Positions 36,017 to 48,770 are shown, counted from the stretch's first letter. The stretch is 64,000 bases of DNA from Pteria penguin (GCA_035048485.1 CM068585.1:49801186-49865185); one strand, 5' to 3'. The notes: a model not told the origin generated them from the sequence alone. Program-made: numbers and translations.

Positions 36017-36670
36017 GACGTGTCGTTACTTTAACTCGGTCGTTAGTTGGCGTCGATCTTTCACTTAAATTTATTGCCCTGTAGGCTTACAGCACAATGC
36101 TTAGACTTGCAATAGGGAAATCACCCATTGTATTGGCGAATAAGATATTTGACTGAAACATCGTACAATTCTTCATTATCAACAAGTACAAATAAAATGA
36201 GGGGGAGGGGGTAATTCATTTTTGGGTTTTCTCCCTTTGCCGGAGATATGGTTCTTAGATTTTGCTGTTGAGGGGGAGTAATAAATCACAAGAAGTCTGA
36301 TAATAATTAATTTTCAAATATAAAATAGTAATGCTAGTACACAATTTATTAATATGCATTGGGATGTACATGTATGACAGTCTTCACACTAGAGATTTTC
36401 ACACCTCTGTGGCTCAAATTAAAAAAAAGTTGATTCACATATGTATGATCAGGCGTTTTCCACAACAAGGGAACACCTTGGATGCTTTCAACTAAGGGTG
36501 ATTTAGAAAACATTGTGATTTTTATTTTATCTATTTATTTATTTTTTCTTTAATCAAAAACTCCTTAAATAAAATATCGTGTTTTCTGATTTTTTGCAAA
36601 ACACCCGAGTCTGGCGCCATAAACTGAGAAAATCATTTCAGTTATTTCAGTTTAATTTATTCCATTATCA

Positions 36671-36705
36671 CAAGGACTTATAAACAATTTGTTTATAAGT
36701 CCTTG
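36671..36705. repeat. 35-bp near-perfect palindrome
   Basis: Arms CAAGGACTTATAAACAA and TTGTTTATAAGTCCTTG around one central base. Confidence 0.95.
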
Positions 36706-37433
36706 ATTATCAAACATTCAATAAATTGTCATATAGAATGGGTTTATTCTATTTATGGATATGGTAACAAAGAAGTTAATCGTAAATGTCCGATACCTGC
36801 TGTGAACAAGTGAAACTATCGTTAATGTTCTTTGATTAACATGACATAATACCGGCAAGAAAGATATTCGGGCACATGTTCACAATAAAATTAAGAATAA
36901 AAATAATAATACTAAATCTTAAAATAACTGACACCATTTTCACGGCATTATTGTTGTATTCACTCGTTTTTCAAAACTACGCTCTATTAACAGCCGGTTT
37001 ATAGGTTATCGGGGCCGTAACTAATATTTGCGCCTGTCTTTCAGAAGGTTTAGCGGAAGCAAAAATATATATAAAAATAATCTGGAAGTTTCACGATCGC
37101 ATTTTTAAAGACAAGATGACAACACGTTACGTCTGATGGTTTGTAAAATACAGGCACATCTATGTAATGTCCCTTACGTCCACTGTGGGACAATTTTAAT
37201 GTAAAGGTGTGAAAAGCTCGTCCGTTTTGTCCACCAGAGGACACGTACAGGTAAAAGGTGTGAAAACCTTGTCCGCTTTGACCTCGAGAGGGCAAGTACA
37301 GGTAAATGGCAAATTGTATTATTAACATTAACGTGGACAGAAAACTGGCCTCCCGTGGTGTCCACGGAGGACAGACGTGGACTGCCCACCGAGGCAACGA
37401 GGATTTTCCAACTTCCACGGTACATGTACGGTA

Positions 37434-38930
37434 ATACAATATTAGCCCCAATTTTTTTTTAAGGTGAAAATAAACCCTAGACCTATTGATATTATTTAGA
37501 AACTGATATTATCACAGAATTATTTGCAATTCCATAAATCGAGCTATTGACATAACCTTGCATCCGTCGTTCATCATACATCGTCCGTAAACTTTTCAAG
37601 CCTTCATTCTCTCCTCTGAAGTTAATATGCATTCAATGGCTATAAATCGAACATAGAGGAAAAAACTAGTACTTTTGCTATTATGTAAAAAATGTATTTT
37701 GGAGAAAATAGTACCATTAAATGTTCAGAAGAAAAAGAATTATAACTTTTGTATTTTCCCCCATATTCCTATAATGACTCTTGTTTGAGATAAACCTTGT
37801 TTTGAAAATTTTTAGCAGAATTAAAACATTAATAGGTATAGATATACTGTAAATTGCCAAAATACCCTATTTTTGAAGACTTACATTTCATTCATTAGTC
37901 AGGAATCGTGTGATGACTCCTTATTTGAGTTATTGCCCTTTTAAATTATTTTTAATTAAATTCCTATTTTAGTCCAATAATCCATAACAGTCACAGACCT
38001 ATCCAGCAATTGTCTAGCGTGTTATATCCAACGATATACGAAAATGAGGCAGCGGTAGACATACACTTCCGGTAGTATTGAAAGGTATATATGCTCTATA
38101 TTTATTTTAACCATGGATAAGGCACATCTTGTTCACCATTTATTAATCCTATTTAGCGTTTTATAGTAGATTCGGCCCCAAACGCATATGGCCCCAGTTG
38201 AACCTGCCTCCCCAGTTAATCTGGCCCCAGTAGATCAGGTCCCGATTAGATGAAGACTTCAGAATTCCTGTGTGCCGTTGGATTGTTACTTTCTCACTCC
38301 ATTTCAACCACTGATGTAAATTGAATTTACATAAAATTTTGAGAGATATTGTAAAGTGATTTGTGTAGGGGAGTGTATTTGTTTATTGTACATACCTGTA
38401 GTGTTCGTTAACACTTAATATGTGCATTTCAACTACTGTATTCACATTATATATCCTTGTAAACGATGTGCATGGAAGACAGTGATTTTCATAATAACAG
38501 AGCCCTCAGTATACCTATCTTGTTTTTATTTACATTTAGAGTATTGTTTCATATATTTGTCAGTATTGATTTTTGTCCATATACTGTACTTGCCTGAAAA
38601 TTGGTCAAACTTGAAAAAAGTTCTCTACTATCATTTAAGAACCTACAACAAATGGTATTCCGTCTTTTCGTTACAGAGAGTTACTTCCCATTTGGGACGG
38701 TATCTGACATAAAGTTATTGTCACGTCATTAAGTTCTTTCGAAATCGGAGTAAACGTCAAGAAAATGGTTATTAAAATAAAACGTTTCCATAGGGAATTT
38801 ACAATGTTATAATTATTTCACGTCAAATATCGTCGGAAATAACTTTGTTAAATGAAAAAGCTCAATATCAATAATTCTGTACTATTTCAAATTAAATAAA
38901 TAATTAGATATAATTAGAGATAGGTACAGG
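37434..38930. other. Non-coding AT-rich stretch
   Basis: No gene or repeat family recognised. The frame at 38422-38712 has no supporting signals. Confidence 0.35.
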
Positions 38931-40256
38931 CCTAACCTAACATTATGTGAACGCGGTGTTAACTTCGCGTGCGCTTCCCGCGTTCATTTGGGACTGCTGA
39001 CGAAACGCGTCTACGTTTACCTATCTCCTCACGTTAACCTGATCTTTCAGCCAATTTAACTCTTTTGACAACGGCATTCTTTTTCAATGTTTAAAAAAAA
39101 ATCTACGAAAATACATTTACGAACGCTATTCCAGATGCAAACCGAAATATTATTTTATATTGCATACATTGTCGAAAGAGTTATGTGCATGCATATATAT
39201 ATGTATAACTTAGTTGCGATACATTTACATTTGCAAGTCTATTAATTGTTAGTCTAGTTGTCAGTGCTTTGGTACTGACGGTCTACTTTTCAATGCTTTT
39301 GTACTGACTTGAAATATATGCTTAAAATTTTCCGTCATGAAGTTATGTAAATCAATCTAAAACTAAGGAGTATCTCCCTCATGCATAGCTCAGTCCTTAG
39401 ATTTATTCTTTGGTTTCGTTCACTTTCGGTCATTTTGGTTCCAATACTGCTCTTCAAATATTTATATAATATGAGAATTCCAACAATTGGAGTATTACTG
39501 AAAAGATATAAGTTGCCGAAATGTGCATCTGGGGCACTAAATTAAAAGGTATATATGTTCTATATTTATTATAACCCCTAGACAGATGTCACTGCTGGTG
39601 GACTGATAGACCCCGACGGCATCATATGTCTTGTTTTCAGTGCTTTTGTACTGACGGTCTACTTTTCAGTACTTTTGTACTGACATGAAATATATACTTA
39701 AAATTTTCCAATATGAAATTTTGTAAATTACCCTAAAACTAAGAAGTATCTCCCTCATGCATAGCTCTGTCCTTAGATCGATTCTTAGGTTCACATTTTC
39801 TGTCATTGTGGTTTCAATACTCTTCAAATATTGTATTTAAGTGATTTCAAAATTAAGGTGTGACGAGATTGAAACGCTTTTAATGTTCAGCAAATCTATA
39901 ACCGAACCGTTATCATGTTATCGTTTCAAAAAAGCACTTCTGTCTTGTCGGCTTACTTAATTAACTCTGACTGCATCAAGGTTTTTCGTATATCAACAAT
40001 GGTCATACAATAATTTCTCAATCGTAAAATCCGTTCTCGTATATTAGGTGATATTCTTCGTGATTTTATAAGATCAATGCTTATTCATATTTCAACATTC
40101 ACAACTGCATGTACGTGTACGTGTACTGGTATGCCATCATAGACTACAATGATCAAGTGAACGCGGGGACAGGTCCAAGTGAACCTGAGGTCCGGTTACG
40201 TTAACTTGAGCGGTCCTCAGGACTGCTCTCTACGTTAACGCGCGTGTTAGGTTAGG
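38931..40256. mobile_element. Candidate 1.3-kb DNA transposon with 12-bp perfect TIRs
   Basis: CCTAACCTAACA at 38931-38942 and TGTTAGGTTAGG at 40245-40256 are exact inverted complements. Inside both ends are GC-richer stretches with GTTAAC and GAACGCGG motifs. A tandem pair of the dispersed repeat (39240-39840) fills the middle. No transposase and no clear target duplication, so it is a non-autonomous candidate. Confidence 0.55.
39240..39840. repeat. Dispersed repeat, tandem dimer (~380-bp unit)
   Basis: TCAGTGCTTTGGTACTGAC, ACTAAGGAGTATCTCCCTCA and GGTGGACTGATAG recur in two successive units. Same family as 16174-16790. Confidence 0.7.
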
Positions 40257-40691
40257 ATGCACCAATCTGCATAATTACAGATAACTTCGGTAGATAGTAA
40301 ATACAGTAGAGGTTAAATTAAGCCATTTGTATTAAGTTCTTGTATCTAATTAGTCCGAAATAACAAAAGCAAATTTAAAAAAACAAATTAATGTTGAACA
40401 AAGATTTCCTGGTAGGTTTCTTTCCTGATCTACAAAAGGTCAGAGGAAACGTAAAATGAATACTTTCAGAAGTTATTGCTCAAAATTTCTTTTATCTTAT
40501 GTCTATGATCTGTTTTATTTTGTTTTGAGGCCAGATCCACCAATGGGCTCGGAACTTTTTTGGCACATGCAGAAATCAATACAATTTCAGCAGTGAAAAT
40601 AGACAGATTGTGTACAAGCATTAATACTGTATCTGTAAATTTGTAAATACTGATATTATTGCTATAATAAATCTAACTAGACAAAATATGT

Positions 40692-40694
<3 letters not shown>

Positions 40695-40731
<37 letters not shown>
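40695..40731. repeat. Poly-A run (37 A)
   Basis: Uninterrupted A tract; no retroelement recognised next to it. Confidence 0.97.
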
Positions 40732-40734
<3 letters not shown>

Positions 40735-41020
40735 TTTGCCAGTGGAATACGTGTTGACAAGGTTTTGCGAACTAATGCTATTTTGGTTTGCGGATAATAC
40801 AAGTGAATTAAAGCAAGGTAGTATGGCTACGCAAATCTTCAACATGCAGTCAGGAGTATGTCGCAGGGTTAGATGTAGCAGAAATCCTCTAAATACGATG
40901 AAATAATAGTTTATCAACAATATGGAATTATATTTTCGTTATATTATGTTGCTATCAATTATTGGTACACACCTTTGAAATCCCTAACACTACTCAGTAG
41001 AAATCCTCCGAGATTATTGT

Positions 41021-41220
41021 TTTCCTCTGATAAACTCCTGAAAACTCTGAAAACTACTGAAGTCTACCCCGAAAACACTGAAAAAAAAAACCTGACGGCC
41101 CTGATAACCACTGCAAACTTACAATGTTTCAGTTTTTATCAGGGCCGTCAGAATTTTCAGTGTTTTTCAGGATAGACTTCGGTGATTTTTCCAGAGTTAT
41201 GCAGATTCTATCAGAGGAAA
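41021..41220. mobile_element. 200-bp foldback (MITE-like) element
   Basis: The left end TTTCCTCTGATA is matched by TATCAGAGGAAA at the right end. The arms pair over most of their length (CCTGACGGCCCTGATAA with TTATCAGGGCCGTCAG) around a loop of about 30 nt. No convincing target duplication. Confidence 0.8.
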
Positions 41221-41334
41221 CTTTAGGTTGTCAGAAAAACTAAATAATAAAACTATACTATCTAGATGCACAAACGCTGAACTAAAGAGGTCAATGAAAT
41301 GGGAAAAAACAGAGAAGTTGTACTTTCGTCTGTG

Positions 41335-41480
41335 TGTAAGGACATTCGCGGCGGGTGTGTCTAGGCAAACAGGGGACTCTCACTCCTCCCGGGCACCTGG
41401 TCTCACCTCTGAATTTCAGGGGTCCGTGAATGTCCACTGGGGTACATTGTTGTTAGTGCCATAGTTATGTGACACCAGTT
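41335..41480. repeat. Dispersed repeat fragment
   Basis: CCGGGCACCTGGTCTCACCT through GTGACACCAGTTACTTTCGT recurs in inverse orientation at 48608-48770, and in part at 11068 and 28755. The theme resembles oyster repeats from memory. Confidence 0.6.
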
Positions 41481-44330
41481 ACTTTCGTATTTTGCTTGTA
41501 TAAGCAGATAAAACCGATACGTTGGGGTAAAAGATATTAATACCATCTTATATCCATTAAAAATTCACAGGGATAATCGAACCTAGGTGGGTATGATTAG
41601 GAGTAATTTATGCATTAACACCTAGTGCAGAATAATAGAATCTAGCCTCGGTTGAGATTTGTTGTTTCGTCGAAGCCTTGACTTATCTTTTTCTATCTGG
41701 AACTCAAACTAGTGCTTGATTATTTTTCTCGCACCTCAGCAGCTCGATGTAGACTATAACTATTTTTAATGTTTTTGTTTACTTCCTTTGATGGCCGAAC
41801 CACTGATTGAATAAAACGATAGTCCGCTGCAATAAAATAAAACACCATGATATGCATGAAGAAACTTTATATTTTGAAAGGATTTTTCAACATTAAATTT
41901 AACGATAACACACGATGTTGACTATCTCTCCGACGCAAAATTCGTGAGTTGCCATGTTTCATTTGTTTGTAAACAATGCAGACGACGCGCGGAAGGATAC
42001 AAATTGTTCCGGATAGAATTTTCCAGTACTGATAAAAAACGGGATTAGTCGATCGCCGGTGCGAGAAGTTATGTTCCTTCATCATTAAGACTACTTACAG
42101 CTTTTAGTATTTTCATTGCCATTTCAGCCTATGGCAACTTATTTACTTCTAGTCATGATTCGACATTAAGCTTTCAGGTTTACCGATGCACTTAACAGAC
42201 TGTCACCTGTGGAGTGGTCAACAACTTTTAAGTAATCATTGCATTGCAACACAAAGAGACAACAAAGACAGAGTTAACACATGGAATAATCCAGTCGTAA
42301 TTGCACAGACCTGTATGGTGAGAATATGTAGTCCGTAGGTAAGTACCTATGAACATAGATAATATCAATAATAAACTATGAACTAGACAGCCAGTGTGAC
42401 AGAAACGACTTAAATAAGGGTTCATAATAAGAGACATTTCTACATCGTGAAGTTCGGTGTGTTGGGCAAATAAAACAAGTGCTTGCGTTCCCAACCACTG
42501 GTAGTTGATTTATTGTGTTCGCATTTGTCTGGATATTGTCCTTTTTTCCATGGACTACGAAATACCCGTAATGCTTCGGAACTTCTTCGTTGTTTACTTT
42601 GCTATTGGCACACATGGACGTGTAGGCTGCTCAGTACCCACATGCATAACCACCATATGCAAAGCCATTCGTTTATACTGTATGAATCTTTTTTATTACT
42701 ATTATTTTTCATAAGTTGCTGCTGTGTCACTGTAAAACCCTACTCCAGTATGCTCTTGTTAGTTTCTTGCTTTGTGAGGTCACACCCACGTAATACCTTT
42801 CAAATTTTACGATTGTTAAAGTAAAAGCGAGGTAAATTTCTATCACGTCAAAGGTTAAAGAGAAAACCAGAACATGAAAATAAAATGGCGCAATAATACT
42901 GGATAGGAGTACATGTACATGCATATTGTTTATGACAGAAGTGTTTAAGTTTGAAGACCTACAGCGTTTTCAATTTGATTTTATGCAAAATTTTATGATG
43001 ATTGATTTCAGGAATTATGCCCATTTTTGAATGTTTTGTTTTACCTTATTTCCAAATTTCAATAACTTGAAAATTGTACAGATCTACAGTTTATTATATT
43101 GAAATATAATGTTCAATTTTAGGAGATATTGCCCCTCTATCTATGGTTATCATCACGGATTTGCATGGTGCATTGTGAAATATTTTCGATCTTTTTTGTA
43201 ATTCATTTATCCTCTATTCACAGTTCACAATTTTTCTAGACTTTGGCGGTTTTTTAGGTTCATGGAGCAATTATTGGTTTATATTTGTACATTTAGTCGT
43301 GGCCATTAGTTATACTATGTGTAACATCAAAATTTACTTTGTTTTTATACACTATCGTTTCTGTACGATGGTAAATATTCTCATTATTCTATTTTTTTCT
43401 TTTGTTATTTTATCATATTTTGAAAAGGACAGCTTCAATTCTTTTGCTTGTCCAGTGTAGCCGTTGACATTACGCTAAAACATATACCCGATATTCTATT
43501 GGTCCTTTCATCTCCCATTTCAACTGAAAAAAAATAAAACTGATAAAAAGATATGCGAGAAAAAATGAATATGGGGCATCATAACTTGAGGTCTTTCAAC
43601 TCGATTCATCAGTTGTCACGGTATTCTACATGGTATGTCAAGCCAATCCATTATAACCTGTTCTCAACTATAGTCTACAGTTTATCTATACTAAACATGT
43701 GTAAACCGTTTCTAGAATTTTTTTGAGGAAACTCATAAATAACAATAATTTAAAAAAATAAATAAATAAAAGTAAGTAAATAAAAAAACGCAACTCTGTG
43801 TGATGCTTATCTCTAGAAGTGGCGTGTGTACATGTTATTCTAGAAAGTTAAAAAAGGTTATTCACTAATAACATAAACTGGTGCCCATGTACCTCATAAC
43901 AATATGCATCACCAAAACCTAAGTTTTTAGTTGAAATTCTAATTTTAAGTCCTATAAAATAAAATGGACAGTGGACAATAGTACTCTATTCGTGTTCACG
44001 AATGTGTACTTTATGCGCTACCTTCCTCATATGTGATGTTACAGGAGGATGACAGCAATTATTTCGACATCCAAGAGTCAAAATTAGAAATCGATATCAA
44101 ACCTAACGTGTTTCAGAATGAATATTTAAAAATCACAATTACACTTACATAAGAAATATAATGAGAAAGAAAATAAATCGGAGAAATGACAAATATGATT
44201 AAATTCGTTTAGCGATTTTATTCGCTTGGAGTAAAATGAGTGCCGATGTATTTTAAGGACAACAAGGTATAATTAATAAACTTCATTATTTATTTATTTT
44301 GCGTAATATCGTATCTGAAACCAAATTTAT
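41481..44330. other. Non-coding stretch
   Basis: Several overlapping open frames near 42228-42924 lie on both strands and have no splice or homology support. No gene called. Confidence 0.35.
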
Positions 44331-44335
44331 TTTTA

Positions 44336-44397
44336 AAGAGAAAACAGAAGACATCTAAGAAAGCTGCAAGACAATTCATTAAAAACATGCCCACAAA
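44336..44397 (-). mobile_element. Retroelement 3'-tail fragment
   Basis: AGAGAAAACAGAAGACATCT through AACATGCCCAC is a diverged copy of the tail at 34946-35013. Target duplication not clear. Confidence 0.55.
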
Positions 44398-44794
44398 ATA
44401 TGATAATAGTAAAATGTACATGGAAAAACGAGATTAAAAAGAATATTCGATTGTGCTGCTTTTGCGGTGAGCAAAAGGACACATCTATAACTTTTTAAAT
44501 AATCCTCCATACAGAGAACACGGATCAACAGGTTTCAACAAGACAAGAGGTCATAAAAATTCAATACGTTTACTGCACTTCATACAACAAATCTGCATAT
44601 ATTCATTTCTTTTTCAAAATCTAAGACAAGTTTTACCTTTCGTATATGATTTTCATTTGATATGTAAATGTACTTTGAAATATTCTTTGTATAGAAAATA
44701 TTTCCTAACATAAACAATAATCCTAGTCGTCTGTATAATGTAATTTTCACTCATATACGGGAGGTTGTTAACCTTAATGAAGTTGGATGTTAAT

Positions 44795-45515
44795 GTGATC
44801 TCGTATATAAACTAAGGAAAGTAAAAGGCTCCGATAACGTTATTTTATCATGTAATAAAATAGTCAAACATCTCCTAAATAGACAATATGATATTGAGAT
44901 CATCAAAAAGACTATAGGTCTTGTATTTGGCCCCTCTACAGCCTTATGCAGACTTTTACTTGAACGTTGCACGCTGACTAACAGGGCGGTGGGGACTATA
45001 TGACGGGCCTTGTCCAAACCTCTTTCAGAGGAGACATGGTCCTGAACCTCGTCCCCTCTGACTGTTAGTCGGGACTCCTACAGATCTAGGGTCTTAGCTC
45101 GCATTCAGACTGGCAGAGCACGGTTTATCATGTTGATGTCGCATATATTTTTATACCATTATGTATTTTACAATACCTTACGTGTTTATATTTTTATGAC
45201 CTCTCAATATGCGATACCTGTTGACCCTTGTTCTTTACATGGAGGATTATTTATAAATTTTTAAATGTACGTCTTTTGATTGTTCTGCTAATAAAGGGAG
45301 TGGAAAGGTGGGCCTGTAAACCGGTTAACCACACCATTTGTTTGGCTTTTGTCAAATTAAATGACCGTCCTAAGTCGGTATCGTAATTGCACTACAATCA
45401 AATATTTTTGTAATGTGTTAAATGTTCTATTATATTATTTATATTCATGTATTGTATAGCTCCATGGTGACTTCTGCCACATAACTGAGCCGGTAACTCT
45501 TCTTTTTTCTTACAC
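44795..45515 (+). mobile_element. Second 5'-truncated retroelement copy
   Basis: It starts at the GTGATCTCGTATATAAAC of the element at 19590-20352 and follows it to the GGTGACTTCTGCCACATAAC tail. The RT C-terminal frame is kept in part but meets an early TGA (ACTATATGA at 44995-45003), where the other copy reads on. A dead fragment. Confidence 0.7.
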
Positions 45516-46078
45516 TTAATCACTGAAAGTACCCGTTTTTTAGTTGCAACTTGATATTTCTCCTCTCACCAAAGTGCTTGCTGAATCTATTGGCTAAATA
45601 TTTATAACCAATAGGTACCAAAAGAACTGTCGGTGGATTTTCCGCCATTTTGGGTCGCAAAGACCCAAGGCAGGTAGAAATCAAAAACTGCAGAATGTTA
45701 GTCAGCGCATGTATCCACAGTGCATGAATCCCGCAACAAGTTTAAGCTTCGCATACCCGATTTATCTTATACATATATCTAATTCCCATGCTCTTTTACG
45801 ATAAGTGTAATGATCAAACTCACACAGACTGTTTCAGATCTATCTATTGTTATCCTTTTGTTAATATTATTGAATTCATTTTCTTTGTCCGCTGCAACTC
45901 CTCAAACAAAACAAACTACAGAAAAGGGAGGAATGTATGTATGCATTTGCTGAAAGGGTATATATTCAGAGTTGTGAATTTGTTGATCAACATGTGCATT
46001 CAAACGCTTGAAATAAACTGAAATTGATATCTTGATTTTGCAATACTTCTGTAGTTATTAATGATGCTATAAGTCATT
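45516..46078. other. Non-coding stretch
   Basis: No gene recognised; the frame at 45788-46021 has no supporting signals. Confidence 0.3.
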
Positions 46079-46079
46079 T

Positions 46080-46081
46080 AT

Positions 46082-46118
<37 letters not shown>

Positions 46119-46120
46119 AT
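46080..46120. repeat. (TC)n(TG)n microsatellite
   Basis: CT repeat running into GT repeat. Confidence 0.95.
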
Positions 46121-46121
46121 G

Positions 46122-46392
46122 TAAAGCCCCTGTGGCCTTGTGAACGGGGTGTTCGGTACTTGACATAGAGGTTTCGGGTTCGATTACCGCCGTGGGAACG
46201 CTGGTGTTTCAGAAGAGACAAAACATTGACGTCCCGTGTCGCAGTTGACGTGGCATGTTATAAATCCCTCACCTCATGGATGGGTCCTTTGCCAAGATAT
46301 AAATTTGTAGGTAATGTATCAGGAAGATACTGTCACCATATTCGTGAAATAACATTGGAGTAACCATAATAAAATTATCAGTCAATTTTTGT
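46122..46392 (+). mobile_element. Diverged tRNA-derived SINE
   Basis: tRNA-like head (GGTTTCGGGTTCGATTACCG), shared body (GACGTCCCGTGTCGCAGTTG, CGTGAAATAAC) and a decayed GGAGTAACC tail. Clear target duplication not found, so an older insertion. Confidence 0.75.
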
Positions 46393-47644
46393 ACATAATT
46401 TTGCCGTCCGTTTCTGTACTCCTACGAATGACTTATAATGTAATTTGTCTAATTTAGTCCGACATGTTCAGTCTACACTGAGAGATCATGTAAAAATAAA
46501 TAGAACATCTTATATCATAATACATAAGAGAATGTTGATTCTTTAGTTATGAAAATACTGTGTTATTCTCCTCCAGACAAAGAGTGAGGAATTCACAATT
46601 TTACGTATAGATAATATTTTTACCTATATTCAAAATTTCTTAGAAATATAACGAAAATATATCTATTAGAAATTATTGATATTTATCATAAAAGAATTCA
46701 CTATTAATTAGTTAATTTATTTATTTTTGGATTTAATATTATGTATTTATTCTATTTTCCAGAGAACAATGGATTTGCAACAAGATTCATTCTGTATTGA
46801 TTATTAAAAAGTTCATTTAGTACTATTACTAAAAGAAGAATCGTGTAGATCTTGCTTCTTGTTCATCTAAGCTTTCTTTGCCGTTATGTTTCTAGAAAGT
46901 TACTTTTGCAATAGTAGCGGTCTGATTTCTTCACAAACACATGTACTTGATCTTATTTATTGCTCTATACCTATGTCTCATCAGTAAGACATAAGGCCGG
47001 AAATGTTGAAATCTAAAATTAGGGTTGGCTTGTCGTATCATATCAACATTATAGATACCAGTTTGATATATGCAGTATAAGGAATATTCCGTTGGAATGT
47101 TTCACTACACAAATTCGACAGAGATATATGTTAATTAAATAATATTACAGAATCTATAGTTCGAGGTGCCATATCTTCATTTGTCTAATGTCATAGTTTG
47201 TCGGCAAATGTAATTGGTTAACAGGCGGAAGTTTAAATCACTTGGTTATGAAAAACTGGAGTGTTTGTGTACTAGAAATGCGTATATCTTAAATATTAGA
47301 ATGTAAACCACGCATTTAACTTTATCCTGATCGGAGAATAAAATATAATATAATATGATATAATATATTAGTGCATATCATGATAGACTATTGTATTTCC
47401 ATTGATTAATCAAATGTAAATGTCGGAGAGCACTAGATCCGGTAAGTTACTATTTTCCGGGCACTATCAATTTTTGCTGGTCAGAATATCGTCCCAGGTA
47501 AACAGAACATTCTAATGCTAAAGATCGCGTCATTTTAAGATACAACAAAAGACGTTTCTTCAATTTTTTATTTGATCTTATTCGTTCTTGTTACCACAAT
47601 ATTATGGTCATTTTTCAGTTAAATTTTACACATCAAAATGAATA

Positions 47645-47923
47645 GAAGCCGTGTGGTCGAGTGGATAACGTGCTCGGCTCGTGATGGAGAAGTCCCGGGC
47701 TCGACCACAGCTCTTGATGCTCGAGTGTTCTGTATTTCGGATAAAACAGTAAACTCTGAGGTCCCGTGTCACGGCAGGCGTGGCAGGTAAAAGATCCCTC
47801 AATGCTTCGGGTGGATATGTTGTAAAGGTTTAAATTTGTATGCAATGCATAAGGCAGATGCCGTCACCATGTACGTGAAATAATTATGGAGTGACGTAAA
47901 ACAATATCTAATCAATCAATAAT
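47645..47923 (+). mobile_element. tRNA-derived SINE with 12-bp target duplication
   Basis: Head AGCCGTGTGGTCGAGTGG, box-B-like GGGCTCGACC, body GGATAAAACAGTAAACTC and GTCACCATGTACGTGAAAT, tail GTGACGTAAAACAATAT then ATCAATCAAT. TCAAAATGAATA flanks both sides (47633-47644 and 47924-47935). Confidence 0.93.
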
Positions 47924-48210
47924 TCAAAATGAATAATACAGTATGAACGATTTCTTAGTGATATACGTATTAATGCCTTAGCATGGAATGGACCAAACGC
48001 ATGAATATCTGTTTAGATGGTGACCATAATCTTAAAGTGTTCTTCTGGAAAGAATATACAGCCCTTGTTGTCACTCTGACAATAAAGCAACACATTAGAG
48101 ATCTTAGTACTTACCCAAACATGCGTGAATGGATAAGTATGAAATAATAAAAATATATTTTGTATTTTACCCATGTACATTCTTCTCCTTAAACAATGGA
48201 ATTTCTTCAG

Positions 48211-48479
48211 GTCAATCAGGTATCCTTTTAGCCTATTCTCACCCAGTGTTACTTAATTGGCCTGTCACAAAGAAGGTTGAGTTCAAAGTACCATATTCGA
48301 GAGCACCTGCATTGACTTATGGACTATATATACTGGATTTGGAATCGAGAAACAATGTCCGAATAATGGCGACTGTAAAATCACTGGATGGACGTGGGTT
48401 CAACTTGCAATTAACAACATGGGCAGGAACCAAGCAATGGGGAGTAGAAGTCAGCTGGATGGTATGCCCTAGCGCATAA
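48211..48479 (+). CDS. H-type lectin domain exon, apparently orphan
   Basis: A T-rich tract and TTTCTTCAG acceptor precede a 269-nt exon in phase 1 that ends at TAA (48477-48479), the same length and phase as the last exon of the complete gene at 61307-61575. The 88 residues agree at 57 positions by hand alignment. Signature parts are APALTYG, LDGRGF, LQLTTWAGTKQWGV and the ending VSWM-CPS. These fit the H-type (Helix pomatia agglutinin-like) lectin fold, which binds N-acetylgalactosamine-type sugars. No matching signal-peptide exon or 18-nt exon was found upstream. It may be a partial duplicate, or its first exons may be diverged or lie further left. No frame damage. Confidence 0.7.
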
Positions 48480-48607
48480 AATACAATTTGATTACCTATC
48501 TGGTCTACAATTGTAATTAAAACTCGCAAAATATATATTTTCTCGAATGTATTATTCAGAAATGTGATTTCAATGACTGAATATGCCAAAGCATTTAGAA
48601 TAAAATA

Positions 48608-48770
48608 CGAAAGTGACTGGTGTCACATAACTATGGCACTTACAACAATGTGTTACAGTGGACATTCACCGACCCTTGAAATTCAGAGGTAAGACCAGAT
48701 GCCCCGGAGGAGTGAGAGTGCTGTTTGCTAGCCACAGCCGCCGCTGTGAATGTCCTTACATACAGGCGAA
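48608..48770 (-). repeat. Dispersed repeat fragment (inverse copy of 41335-41480)
   Basis: Reverse complement carries GCACCTGGTCTCACCTCT-like text and GTGACACCAGTCACTTTCG. It starts about 130 bp after the lectin exon. Confidence 0.55.

Larger units (their letters stand above)
34353..37433. mobile_element. Candidate 3.1-kb DNA element with inverted GC-rich ends
   Basis: TACCGTGCATGTACCGTGGA at 34353 is matched by the inverted complement ending at 37433 (TACCGTACATGTACCGTGGA), 24 of 27 bases over 34353-34379 and 37407-37433. Just inside each end are GC-rich stretches with repeated GTGGAC/GTCCAC motifs, unlike the AT-rich surroundings. No transposase frame is visible. The long minus-strand frame at 37050-37451 lies across the GC-rich end and is not supported as a gene. 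Confidence 0.5.

Noticed and set aside
37050..37451. 133-residue minus frame
   Set aside because: It lies across the GC-rich inverted end of a transposon candidate, where lack of AT removes stops by chance.
42228..42924. Cluster of overlapping frames on both strands
   Set aside because: No consistent strand, start, splice sites or recognisable domain.
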